64,000 nt of DNA, from NCBI RefSeq assembly GCF_042433915.1, contig NZ_JBHLUN010000014.1, positions 1 to 64,000 of the forward strand, written 5' to 3'. Below the pieces are notes generated by a model. The model was not told the origin of the DNA and made no database searches. It saw only the letters and a program-made list of their open reading frames with translations. Below are positions 8,539 through 18,500 of the stretch, one piece after another. The position numbers and the translations under genes are program-made. Position 1 is the stretch's first letter. Every line of letters begins with the position of its first letter. The DNA is from Roseomonas elaeocarpi (GTDB taxonomy: Bacteria; Pseudomonadota; Alphaproteobacteria; Acetobacterales; Acetobacteraceae).

Positions 8539-8578
8539 GTAAGATAGTAAGATGGTAAGATAGTAAGGAAGTAAGGCG
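8539..8578. repeat. Five tandem 8-bp repeats (GTAAGATA-like)
   Basis: Consecutive octamers GTAAGATA, GTAAGATG, GTAAGATA, GTAAGGAA and GTAAGGCG lie between the KpsS-like stop and the band-7 start, about 60 bases upstream of the latter. Such arrays can change length by slippage; position suggests a promoter or leader role. Confidence 0.85.
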
Positions 8579-8603
8579 AATTCCCCGTGAACCGGGGCGC
8601 GGC

Positions 8604-9842
8604 TCAGGACGCGGCGGTGAAGTCCAGCACCGGCTCGTTGACGCGGTCGTGGTGGAGGCGGAACACCGCCTGCCGCACCGCCTGATCGAGGCCGGGCCGG
8701 GCGTAGTACACGCCGCGGATATGCAGGCAGTGCGCGATGCCGCGCAGGAAGGCTTCGCGCAGCTCCATGTCCGGCACCGGCGGCAGCTTCCAGAAGGCAT
8801 CCAGCGGCCCGGAATGCACGAGGCCGGGAATGCGGTAGATCGCCTGGCCCAGCGCGTGCACCGGCAGGTTGTCGATGATGGCGCGCAGGCCCACGGTGCT
8901 GTTCACCGTCACCACGCCCTGCACGCTCTCGACGATGTCGCCGAGGTTGCCGCCGCCCAGGTAGTACACCCGGTCCGCCACGCCGAAGCGCTCGGCGATG
9001 CGGGCGACGCGCCGGCTCCAGCGCTTCATCCCCGGATCGAGCGGGTGGACCTTCAGCAGCAGCTTGGCCTCCGGCGCCGCGTGCCGGCTGAAGGATTCCA
9101 CCGTTTCGGTGATCGCGGTGTCCATGTCCGGATAATGCGAGTAGGCGCGCAGCGAGTAGTCGGTCTCCATCTGCATGGCGAAGAGGAACATCGGCCCCTT
9201 GCCCTGCAGCTCGCGCACGATCGCGTCGGCGCGCCGGTTGTCGTAGCGGCGCGACAGCAGCCGCAGCAGCGTGCCGCCGTACACCGCGAAGGGGCCGTAG
9301 AGCTGGTGGCTGCGGTAGTGCGGAAAGAAGACGCGCACGATCATCGCGAAGTGGTAGGCGATGTCCCAGATGCTCTGGTTGCGGAAGTTATCGCGGTGGT
9401 GGACCACGAAGTCCGGCGGCGGCAGCGCGCGGCCCATGTTGACGATGGTCTCGCGGTCGCGCGGGAACTGGCTCTCGGCATTCATGCCGTCGCGCTCCAG
9501 CACGATCCAGTCGGGGCGGATGTAGCCGAAATCGGTGGCCACCACGCGCATCCCGCGTTCCCGCGCGATGGCGATGGCGATCTTGTGCATCGGCCGCTGC
9601 TCGCCCAGCAGCACGAGGTCGGTGGCGCCGCGCTCCTCGAAGAGCTTGGTGATCCAGTCGGCCCAGTCGCCGAAGCGGCCGCGGTAGTTCAGCGCATCCG
9701 CGCCGTGCCAGATCAGCCAGTCGCCGAGGTTCAGGTTCACCCGCACCACCGCGTGGCCCAGCGCGCGCAACCCGGCGCCGACCTCGCGGAAGAAGGGGCT
9801 GATGGGACCCTGCAGGAACACGAAGGAGCGCCGCTCCGTCAC
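8604..9842 (-). CDS. KpsS-like capsular polysaccharide protein
   Basis: A 412-residue member of the capsule synthesis (KpsS/LipB, RkpJ) family. It has the family's opening hydrophobic strand (FVFLQGPISPFF, residues about 7-18), the central FLFAMQMETDYSLRAYS (about 221-237), KVHPLDPG (about 272-279) and VVTVNSTVGLRAI (about 322-334), whose STxG pattern is diagnostic. In Escherichia coli KpsS adds the first Kdo to a lipid acceptor. No KpsC partner is visible here. It is downstream of a GNAT-like gene and an AONS-type gene, matching a lipid-anchored surface polysaccharide role. Confidence 0.88.
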   Translation of the reverse strand: MTERRSFVFLQGPISPFFREVGAGLRALGHAVVRVNLNLGDWLIWHGADALNYRGRFGDWADWITKLFEERGATDLVLLGEQRPMHKIAIAIARERGMRVVATDFGYIRPDWIVLERDGMNAESQFPRDRETIVNMGRALPPPDFVVHHRDNFRNQSIWDIAYHFAMIVRVFFPHYRSHQLYGPFAVYGGTLLRLLSRRYDNRRADAIVRELQGKGPMFLFAMQMETDYSLRAYSHYPDMDTAITETVESFSRHAAPEAKLLLKVHPLDPGMKRWSRRVARIAERFGVADRVYYLGGGNLGDIVESVQGVVTVNSTVGLRAIIDNLPVHALGQAIYRIPGLVHSGPLDAFWKLPPVPDMELREAFLRGIAHCLHIRGVYYARPGLDQAVRQAVFRLHHDRVNEPVLDFTAAS

Positions 9843-9942
9843 GGCCGATCGACGCTCCGCGACGTGGCGATGAGGCCGGAGGATGCGGCCCCGGGCATCG
9901 CCGGGCGTGGCGCGACGCCGCGCGGCAGGGTGGGGTCCGCCC

Positions 9943-11172
9943 TCACGCCGCGGCCCCGTCCAGGGACCGGCGCCAGATGCGCCAGCGGCCGGTCTCGGGC
10001 GCCGGCAGGCGGCGCATGGTGGCCATCATCGCGGCGTTGTCTTCCAGGATCCAGGAGATCTGCAGCCGTCCCCAGCCGCGCCGCTCCGCGAGATCAATCG
10101 CGCGGCTGAGCATCGCCCCCACCGCCATGGCCGAGACGGTGGTGCCGCGCCACTGCTGCCGCACGCCCAGCAGCGGCATGCGCGCCGAGCCGACGCGGCC
10201 CATCAGCGCGCCCGCCATCGCCGCCCAGCCCGTCGGCCAGAGCCGCCCGTCCAGGTGCTGCGACACTTCCTCGAGGTTGGGCACCACCGAGCACAGCCCA
10301 ATCGGCACGCCGTCCCATTCGGCGAAGAACACGCGGCCCGTGCCCAGCAGCGGGGTGAGCAGCTTGCGCATCACCCCGGCCTCGGCCTCGGACACGCTCT
10401 GCGCCGCCCAGTTGCGGGCCCAGGCGTCGGTGTAGATGTCGCGCAGGATGGCGATCTCGGCGCCCAGCCGCGCGAGGTTCATGCCACGCACCCGCAGCCG
10501 GTCGCGCCCGGGCCAGGCGGCGAGCACGGGTGCGAAGCGGGCGCGGTGCCGCTCCTCGGCCACGGTCAGCGTGCAGGCCACCACGTCCTGTTCCCGCCCG
10601 AGGCCACCATTCGCCGCCGGGTCGTCCAGCATGGCCGTCAGCCAGGGCGGGTTGCGGGGCATCCGCAGCATCGGCTCCCCATCGCCACCGGGCATCTGGG
10701 CGCCGACCTCGTGGTTGACCGAGAAGGAGACCGGCCCGCGCATCGCGGTGGCGCCCCAGCGCCGCAGCCGCTCCGCCGCGGCGTCGAGCAGCGCGCGCAG
10801 CACCGCCGGGTCCTGCACCAGCGCGGGGAAGCCGAAATTGCCGATCCCCGCCGTCGCCCCGTCGCGTGGCAGGGCGACCACGAGGCGACCGACAGCTTGC
10901 CCATCACGCCAGGCCAGCAGCCGCGCCAGGTGCCACTCGCTGAGTGCGGTGTTGAAGCCGGGGTCGAAGACGCGGCGCGATTCGTACAGCAGCGGCACCG
11001 TCCAGCCGGCCGCCTCGCCGCCGAGGCGCGACGGCAGCGCCAGCCAGAGCTCGGCCTCCGCCGCACCGGTGACCTCACGGACCTCGATGGTGGTGCTCAG
11101 CGTAGTGTGTCCGGCAGGGTGGACCTGCCCTCTGCACCCGGAACCGGCGCGCCGCAAGACCGGCGCCCCCAT
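9943..11172 (-). CDS. GNAT-like acyltransferase of the capsule cluster
   Basis: A 409-residue protein. Residues about 55-165 and 270-395 have GNAT-like features (ARLLAWRDGQAVGRLVVAL; VFFAEWDGVPIGLCSVVPN; AIDLAERRGWGRLQISWILE followed by an N-x4-M element). It looks like a two-lobed N-acyltransferase. The ATG at 11172 lies three bases after the aminotransferase stop; the first about 25 residues (Gly/Arg-rich) are poorly protein-like, so the true start may be internal. Given its position between an alpha-oxoamine synthase and KpsS it may acylate the amine made by that enzyme. This is inference. Confidence 0.75.
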   Translation of the reverse strand: MGAPVLRRAGSGCRGQVHPAGHTTLSTTIEVREVTGAAEAELWLALPSRLGGEAAGWTVPLLYESRRVFDPGFNTALSEWHLARLLAWRDGQAVGRLVVALPRDGATAGIGNFGFPALVQDPAVLRALLDAAAERLRRWGATAMRGPVSFSVNHEVGAQMPGGDGEPMLRMPRNPPWLTAMLDDPAANGGLGREQDVVACTLTVAEERHRARFAPVLAAWPGRDRLRVRGMNLARLGAEIAILRDIYTDAWARNWAAQSVSEAEAGVMRKLLTPLLGTGRVFFAEWDGVPIGLCSVVPNLEEVSQHLDGRLWPTGWAAMAGALMGRVGSARMPLLGVRQQWRGTTVSAMAVGAMLSRAIDLAERRGWGRLQISWILEDNAAMMATMRRLPAPETGRWRIWRRSLDGAAA

Positions 11173-11175
11173 GGC

Positions 11176-12510
11176 TCAGCCATGCAGTTCCAGGGGCGAC
11201 AGGCTCGCCGTGGCGTCCGCCAGCACGTCCACGGCGCGGCTCAGCTGCGCCTCGGTGTGCTCGGAGGATATGAAGAAGCGCAGCCGCGCCGCCTGCTCGG
11301 GCACCGCCGGGAACACGATCGGCTGCACGTTGACGCCGCGCGCGAACATCGCGCTCGACAGCCGCGCCGCCCGCACGGAGGAGCCCGTGATGATCGGCAC
11401 GATGGCCAGCCCTTCCGAGGCGCCGGTGTCGAAGCCCCTCGCCCGCGCCCGGTCGCGGAAGAAGCGGGCGTTGTGCTGCAGCTGCCGCACGCGCCAGGGC
11501 TCGGCCTGCATGATGCGCAGCGATTCCAGCGCCGCGGCGCCGAGTGCCGGCGGCAGGCCCACGGAATACACGAAGCCGGGTGCGGTGTGGCGCAGCCACT
11601 CGATCAGGTCGCGCCCCGCCGCGATGAAGCCGCCGCAGCCCGAGAGCGTCTTGCTCAGCGTGCCCATCCAGATGTCGACCTCGCCCGGATCGACGTTCTG
11701 TGCCTCGAAGATGCCGCGCCCCGTTTCGCCCAGCACGCCCAGCGAGTGCGCCTCATCCACCATGAGCCAGGCGTCGTGCCGGCGCGCGATCTCCACGAAG
11801 CGCGCGAGGTCGGGCACGTCGCCGTCCATCGAGTAGTGGCCCTCGATCACCAGCAGCGCGCGCCCGGCGTTGCGACGCGCCGCCGCCATCTCGCGCTCCG
11901 CCGCGCGCCAGTCGTTGTGCGCGAAGGGGATGCGCCGCGCGCCCGACAGGCGGGCGCCCTCGGTGCAGGAATTGTGGATCGAGGCGTCGTGCACGATCAC
12001 GTCGCGCGCGCCCATCAGGTGCCCGATGACGGTGACGTTGGTGGCGTGGCCCGACACCATCACCAGCGCGGCCTCGGCCTCGTAGTTCGCGGCGATCGCG
12101 GCCTCGAGCTCGTGGTGGATCGGCCGCTCGCCGCTCACGAGGCGTGAGGCGGAGGGCGACACGCCGTAGCGCCCGACCGCCGCCACGGCCGCCCCCGTGA
12201 CGCGCGGATCGCCGTTGAGCGCGAGGTAGTTGTAGGAGGAGAAGTTCAGGTATTCCGCGTTGCCGATCACCGTGGTGGCGCCGGCGATGCCGTTATGGGC
12301 GCGGAAGAAGGGGCTCTCGATGTCGAGCTCCTCCACCGCCGTCTGCATCAGCGCGAAGTCGCGCATCCCCGGCAGGTCCGAGAAGCCACGCCGCTTCGCG
12401 CGGCCGGGCGCCGCGGCCTCGCCCGCGTCGTCCTGCCGCGCCCGCCGCTTGGCCAGGCGCTGCAGCAGGGCGATGCGCGCGCCGGCGGAAAGGCCGAATC
12501 CCTGAGTCAC
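11176..12510 (-). CDS. Alpha-oxoamine synthase-type aminotransferase (RkpG-like)
   Basis: A 444-residue fold-type I PLP enzyme. The core (about residues 60-440) shows FSSYNYLAL, VSGHATNVTVIGHL, DEAHSLGVLGETGRG and the PLP-lysine motif GTLSKTLSGCGGF (about 285), as in AONS, KBL and serine palmitoyltransferase. These condense an amino acid with an acyl thioester. The start overlaps the synthase stop by four bases (ATGA, 12507-12510), so it probably uses the chain made by that enzyme's ACP. The order synthase, oxoamine synthase, KpsS resembles rhizobial rkpA-rkpG-rkpJ. It is not expected to be biotin bioF: no bio genes are adjacent. Confidence 0.9.
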   Translation of the reverse strand: MTQGFGLSAGARIALLQRLAKRRARQDDAGEAAAPGRAKRRGFSDLPGMRDFALMQTAVEELDIESPFFRAHNGIAGATTVIGNAEYLNFSSYNYLALNGDPRVTGAAVAAVGRYGVSPSASRLVSGERPIHHELEAAIAANYEAEAALVMVSGHATNVTVIGHLMGARDVIVHDASIHNSCTEGARLSGARRIPFAHNDWRAAEREMAAARRNAGRALLVIEGHYSMDGDVPDLARFVEIARRHDAWLMVDEAHSLGVLGETGRGIFEAQNVDPGEVDIWMGTLSKTLSGCGGFIAAGRDLIEWLRHTAPGFVYSVGLPPALGAAALESLRIMQAEPWRVRQLQHNARFFRDRARARGFDTGASEGLAIVPIITGSSVRAARLSSAMFARGVNVQPIVFPAVPEQAARLRFFISSEHTEAQLSRAVDVLADATASLSPLELHG

Positions 12511-15500
12511 TCGGCGGCTTCCTGCACCACGTCGTTCCGCTGCGCGGCGGAAGGCTCGAACTGTTCCAGCAGCACCGCCACCTGCGTTTCCTCCGAGCGG
12601 CCGCCGTGCAGCCCCTCGATCACCCGTGCGGCCAGGCTTCCCAGCGTCAGATCCTCCGTCACGGCCGCGAGCGGCACCGAAAGGCCCAGCCGCTGTTCCA
12701 GCGCACCGCGCAGCTCCAGCCCGCCCAGGCTGTCCAGCCCCAGGCGCGCCACCGGCATGTCGGCCGGCATCGCCTCCACCGGCAGGCGCAGGATGCGGCC
12801 CAGCTCCTCGGCGGCCAGGCGCACCAGCAGCGTGCGCGCTTCCTCGACCGGCAGCGCCGTCAGGTGGGCGCGCATGTCCTCGACCTCGGCCGCGCCGCCG
12901 CCGGCCTCGCGCACCATGGCGAAGGCGGGCTCGCGCAGCACCGGCAGCGCGGCGCCCAGGCGCCGCCAGCCCAGCCGCGCCAGGTGCACCACCGGGCGCG
13001 GGCCCGACAGCAGCTCCGGCAGGCGGTCCAGCGCGTCGCGCGCCGTCATACTCTCGACCCCTAAGCGCCGCGCCAGCGTGGCGGCGGTGCCGGTGTCACG
13101 CGCCAGCACGCCGGCGTCACTGATCGGCCCCCAGCCCACGGCGAGCGCCGGCAGACCGCGGGCGCGGCGCGCGCGCGCCATGGCCTCCAGCGCCGCGTTG
13201 GCGGCGACGTAGTTGCCCTGTCCCGGATTGCCCAGCGGCGTGGTGGCCGAGGAGAACAGGAGAAACAGTTCCGGCGCATCCTCGCGCGTCAGCACGTCGA
13301 GGTTTTCCGCCGCCGCGAGCTTGGGCAGCAGCACGCGGGCGAAGCGCGCGGTGTCGAGCGCCTCCACCGCGCCGTCGTCGAACACCGCGGCCGCGTGCAC
13401 CACGCCGCCGATCGGCCCTTCCGCCCGCAGCGCCCGCAGCACCGCGCCGAGCGCTTCCGCGTCCGTCGCGTCGCAGGCGTGGACCGAGGCGCGCGCGCCC
13501 AGCGCCGCCAGCGCCGTGACCGCCGCCTCGATGCCCGTGGCGGCCGCGCCGCGCCGCGACACCAGCGCCAGGCGCGAGGCGCCGTTGGCCGCCAGCCACT
13601 TGGCGCATTCCAGCCCGAAGCCGTTGGTGCCGCCGGTGATCACCACGGCACCCTGCGGCGCCTGCCAGCGCGGCGCCTCGGCGGCGGCAACCCGCGGCGG
13701 GATCACCACGATCTTGCCGATATGCGCGCTGGCCTGGAGGGTGCGGAAGGCTTCCTCCACCTCCTCGGCCCGGCGGGTGATGCGCGGCAGCGGCATCAGC
13801 TCACCGGAGGCAAGCCGCGCGCAGAGCGACTCGATGATCCGTGCCGCCTCGGCCGGCCGCGCGGCGGGCAGCTGGTCCACGTCCACGCCGAAGTAGGAGA
13901 TGTTCTTGCGGAATGGCCGCACGGCGATGCGGCGGTCCTCGGCGTAGTCGCGCTTGCCCAGCTCGATGAAGCGGCCCCAGGGGCGCAAGAGGGCGATGGA
14001 ACGCTCCATCGCCTCGCCGGCGAGCGAGTTCAGCACCACGTCCACGCCCTCAGGCCAGGAGCGGCGCAAGACGTCGGCGAAGCCCGGGTCGCGGCTGTCG
14101 AGCACGAGCTCGGCGCCCGCCGCGCGCAGGAAGGCGCGCTTGGCCTCGGTGCCCGCGGTCATCGCCACCCGCGCCCCGGCGGCGCGCGCCACCTGCAGCG
14201 CCGCCAGCCCCACGGCACCGGCGCCGCCATGCACCAGCACGCGCTCGCCCGGCAGCACGCGGGCGCAGGATTCCAGTGCCCAGGCCGCGGTCAGGAAGGC
14301 CACCGGCACCGTCGCGGCGGCGGCGAAGCCCAGGCCTTCGGGGATCGGCGCGATCGCCTCGGCCCGCGTCAGCGCGTGGCTGGCGAGCGCGCGCGGCGCG
14401 AAGCCGAAGACGCGCATGCCCGGCCGCAGCGACACGCCGAGGCCGGCCGCTTCCACCGTGCCCGCGAATTCCATGCCCAGGCCCGGGCCGGCAAAGCCGT
14501 CCTGCAGGGTTTCTTCCGGCAGCAGCCCTTGCGCCCACATCAGGTCGCGGAAGTTCAGCCCGGCCGCCTCGACGCGCACCGAAACCTCGCCCGGACCCGG
14601 CGCCGCCGGCGTCAGCGTGTCCCATTCCAGCGTGCCGAGCTGCCCGGGATGGCGGACCGCGAGGCGCGACGGGCTTTCCGGCGGCCCGTTGTCGGCCAGA
14701 CCGGCGCGCAGGCGCGGGGCGCGGCGGCTGTTCTGCGCCAGGAGGAGCTCGGGCTCCTCGCCCGGCAGCAGCAGCTCCGGCAGGAGGCGCGCCGCGGCCG
14801 CGGCCGGCGAGAGCGCGGCGTCGATCAGGATGCGGCGCGGCGCGAGGTCGGGCATCTCGTTGGCGAGCGTCCGGCAGAGCGCCCGTACCGCCTCGGCCTG
14901 CGGATGGGTGTCGTCGCCCTCGATCACCACGGTGAAGCGCTTCGCCGACCCTTGCGACGCCGAAGCCAGGCGGGCCAGCGCCGCCAGCGTGGTCGGCAGC
15001 GCCGCGCTGTCGGGGTTGCACACCGCGATCACGGCGGCGTCGCGCAACCGGCGCGGCGGCAGGGCGGCGGCGTCCTCCAGCCGCAGGCCGGCGGGCGTGG
15101 CGCCGGGCAGCAGATCGGCCAGCGCGTCGCGCAAGGCCGTGGCGCCGGTGTCGGCGAAGATCAGCGACGGAAGCGGCTCGGCCACCGTGGGCAGGGCCTG
15201 CGCCGGCGCGACGCGGCGGGCCGAGAGCAGCACCGTCGGCCAGGGTGCGGCGCGCAGCGGTTCGGCACGGCCCTGCGACCATTCCGCCGCGGGGTCGGCC
15301 AGCGCGTCCTGCCATTCCGGCAGGGCGGGCAGCGGACGGCTGGTCCACCAGCCGGCCTCCTGCCCCAGCACTAAGTCCAGCATCCGGCCGGGCAGGAGCT
15401 CGGCGAGCAGAAGGGCGCCGCCCTCGCGCAGCGCCGGCAGGAGGCGGCCGAGCACCGCGGTGCCGGAGCGGGCGCGCAGCGCGGTGCCGATGCCCACCAC

Positions 15501-18500
15501 GAGGTCCACCGCCACCGGGCAGGCGGCCTCACCGGCCGGGTCCCAGTTCAGCGCTTCCACGGAAACATTGCCGCGCGCCGTGGGCAGGGCGCGGTTCTCG
15601 CCGGCCACGATGTGCAGCACCTCGCGCCCCGAAGCGGCCAGGACGCCGCCGAGGCGACGGGTGAGCGGCGCGCCGCCGAGGTCGAGCACGCGCAAGGGGC
15701 GTTCCGCCGGCCAGGCCATGGCCAGCGCCCCGGCGGCGGCGGCCAGGACCTCGGCCAGGCGGTCGAAGCCGCCGGCTTCCTCGTGCAGGGTCGGCGCGCT
15801 GCCGTGCGGCTGCGCCGAGAGCGCGGCCGGCAGGCGCTCGGCCGCCAGGGCCAGGGTGGCGAGGTCGTGCGCCATCGCCGGCTGCTCGGCCATGACCTGC
15901 TGCCAGATCTCCTCGGGCGCCGGCAGGTCCTCGTCGGCCAGCAGGTGCCAGACGCCGGCATCGGATTCCGCCAGACCGTCCTCTTCCAGCGCGCGCAGGA
16001 GGGCGGCGGCCAGCGGCGACTGCGCCGGGATCTGCGCCAGCGTGCCCAGCGCGCGGTGCGACACCGCGCCGGCCCAGCCTTCCAGCAGCATGGAGGCTTC
16101 GCTGAGGTCCAGCATCTCGTCGGCGCGGTCGGCCGCCAGCAGCGCCGCGGCCAGCGCGGGCTCGGGCGGCGGCAGCGCCGGGTCGGCCGCGGGCAGGTCT
16201 TCCAGCCGGAAGGGCGTGGCCTGGGCGTCCTCGCCACGGTTCAGGCGGACGCGCTGCAGCGTGGCGCCCTCGGCCAGCGCCACCACGGCGCCTTGCGCGT
16301 CGCGCAGCACCAGCCGCGCGGCGGCGGAGCGTTCGCCGGCGCGGTCGAGGATCAGTTCCGCCTGCGCCGCGGCGGCGCCGTCGCGGCGCACCAGCAGCCG
16401 CTCGAAGCGCACCGGCACCAGGGCCTCGCCGGCCGCGGCGGCAGCGGCCACGCGCGGCGCCAGCAGTCCGATCAGCCCCTGCAGCGCCCCGTCGAGGCGC
16501 ACGGGATGGAGGTGGAAGCCCTGGTCGGCCGGCGCCGCCTCGGGCAGCGTCAGGGTCACCAGCGCGCGGTTCTCGCCGGTCAGCACGTCCTCGACGGGCC
16601 GGAAGGCCGGGCCGTAGTCGAGGCCGAAGCGGGCGGCCAGCGCGGTGATCTCGGGCCCCTCGACGCGGCGCGACGCGGGGAGCAGGGCGGCTGCGCCCTC
16701 GGGCAGGGCGGCGGTTGTCGCCTCGCCCACCCGGCCGCGGGCATGCAGCGTCCAGCTTTCCTCGGCCAGGCGGCGGCGGCTCTCGATCGTGACCACGCCG
16801 TCGTCGCCCAGGCGGCAGCGCAGCTGGCGCGCCTCGTCGGCCGCCAGCGGCAGGGGGCGCAGGATCTGAAAGGTCGCGAGCTCGATCACCGCGGCGTCGG
16901 GGAAGCGCAGCGCCGCGGCGGCCACCGCCATTTCCACCATGCCGGCCGCGGGCATCACCGCCTCGCCGCCCAGCTGGTGGTCGGCCAGCCAGGGCTCCAG
17001 CGCCGTGTCGATGTCGCGGGTCCAGCGGAAGGTTTCGTTGTCGCGCCGCACGCCCAGCAGCGGGTGGTCGTGGCTGGCGTCGTGCAGGCGGTTGCTCTCG
17101 TGCGTGCCGCTCAGCCAGTGGCGTTCCCGCGCGAAGGGCGAGAGCGGCAGGCGGCGCTCGGCCGGACCGCCATAGGCGGGGCCTTCGCGCGGGTCGGCGC
17201 CGCGCACCGTGACGCGGTCCGCCACGGCGGCCACCGCGTCATTGGCGTGGAAGCTTTCCGGCTTGTCGCGCCGCGACAGGCTGAACAGCACCTGCGACGG
17301 CGCCTGCGCGGCGCGCGTGCCCTCGCGCAGGTAGGATTGCAGCACCGGGTTGGGGCCGATCTCCAGGAAGAGCCGCGCGCCCTCGTGCGCGGCGGCGCCC
17401 ACGGCCTCGCGGAAGCGCACCGGCGCGCGCAGGTTGCGCCACCAGTAGTCGGCATCCGCCGCCTCGCCCGGAAGGATGGCGCCGGTGACGGTGGAGATGA
17501 AGGGCAGCGCCCCGCCGCGCGGCGCGATGTTGCGCAGCGAGCGCAGCAGCTCGCCCTGCACCGGGTCCATCGCGGCGGAATGGAAGGCGTAGTCGAGGTC
17601 GAGCGGGATGCAGTTGGCGCGCTGCGCCTTGGCGGCCTCCACCAGCCGGGCGACGGCCTCGGCGGGGCCGGCCACGGTGACGGCGCGCGGCGCGTTGAAG
17701 GCCGCGATCTCCAGCCCCGGGCCGCAGGAGGCCAGCAGGGGCGCCGCTTCTTCCGCCGAGAGCGCCAGCGCCGCCATGCGGCCTTGCCCCACGGTGCGGT
17801 GCTGGGCGGCGGAGCGCGCCACCACCAGCCGGGCCGCGCCGTCGAGGTCGAGGATGCCGGCCGCCAGCGCCGCCGCGGCCTCGCCCACCGAATGGCCCAG
17901 CACGAGGTCGGGCCGCAGCCCTTCCGCCGCCAGGGCGTGGAGCAGCGCCGCCTGCACCGCGAAGAGCAGCGGCTGCGCCACGTCGGTGCCGCGCAGCGCT
18001 TCCTCCGTCACGCCCTCGGCGATGCGCTCGGCCGCGGACCAGCCCAGCAGCGGGCGCAGCGCGGCGTCGGCCGCCGCCATGCCGTCGCGGAAGTGACGGC
18101 TGTTGGCCATGGCGTCGCGCGCCATGGCGGGGAACTGCGCGCCGTTGCCGCTGAACACGAAGGCGAGCTTGCCGGGCGCGCCGGCCTGGCCTTCCGTGAC
18201 CGCCAGCGGCCGGCGGCCCTCGGCCCAGTCCGTCAGCGCCTCGGCCAGGGAGGCCGGGCTGTCGCCACGCACCGCGAGGCGATGCGCCCGCAGGTCGCGG
18301 AAGCGGGCGGCGCCGCGCAGCAGCGCCGGCAGGGCGGCGGGCTCGGTGGCCTCGAGGCGTTCGCGCCAGCGCGCGGCGAGCGGCTTGAGCGCGGCAACCG
18401 AGGCGGCCGAAAGCAGCAGCGGCGGCAGCGGGGCCTGGGCAGCGTCCGCGAGGGTGATCGGGGCGGCGGCCTCCGCGCGGGTGCGGGCGGCGGGCGGCGC

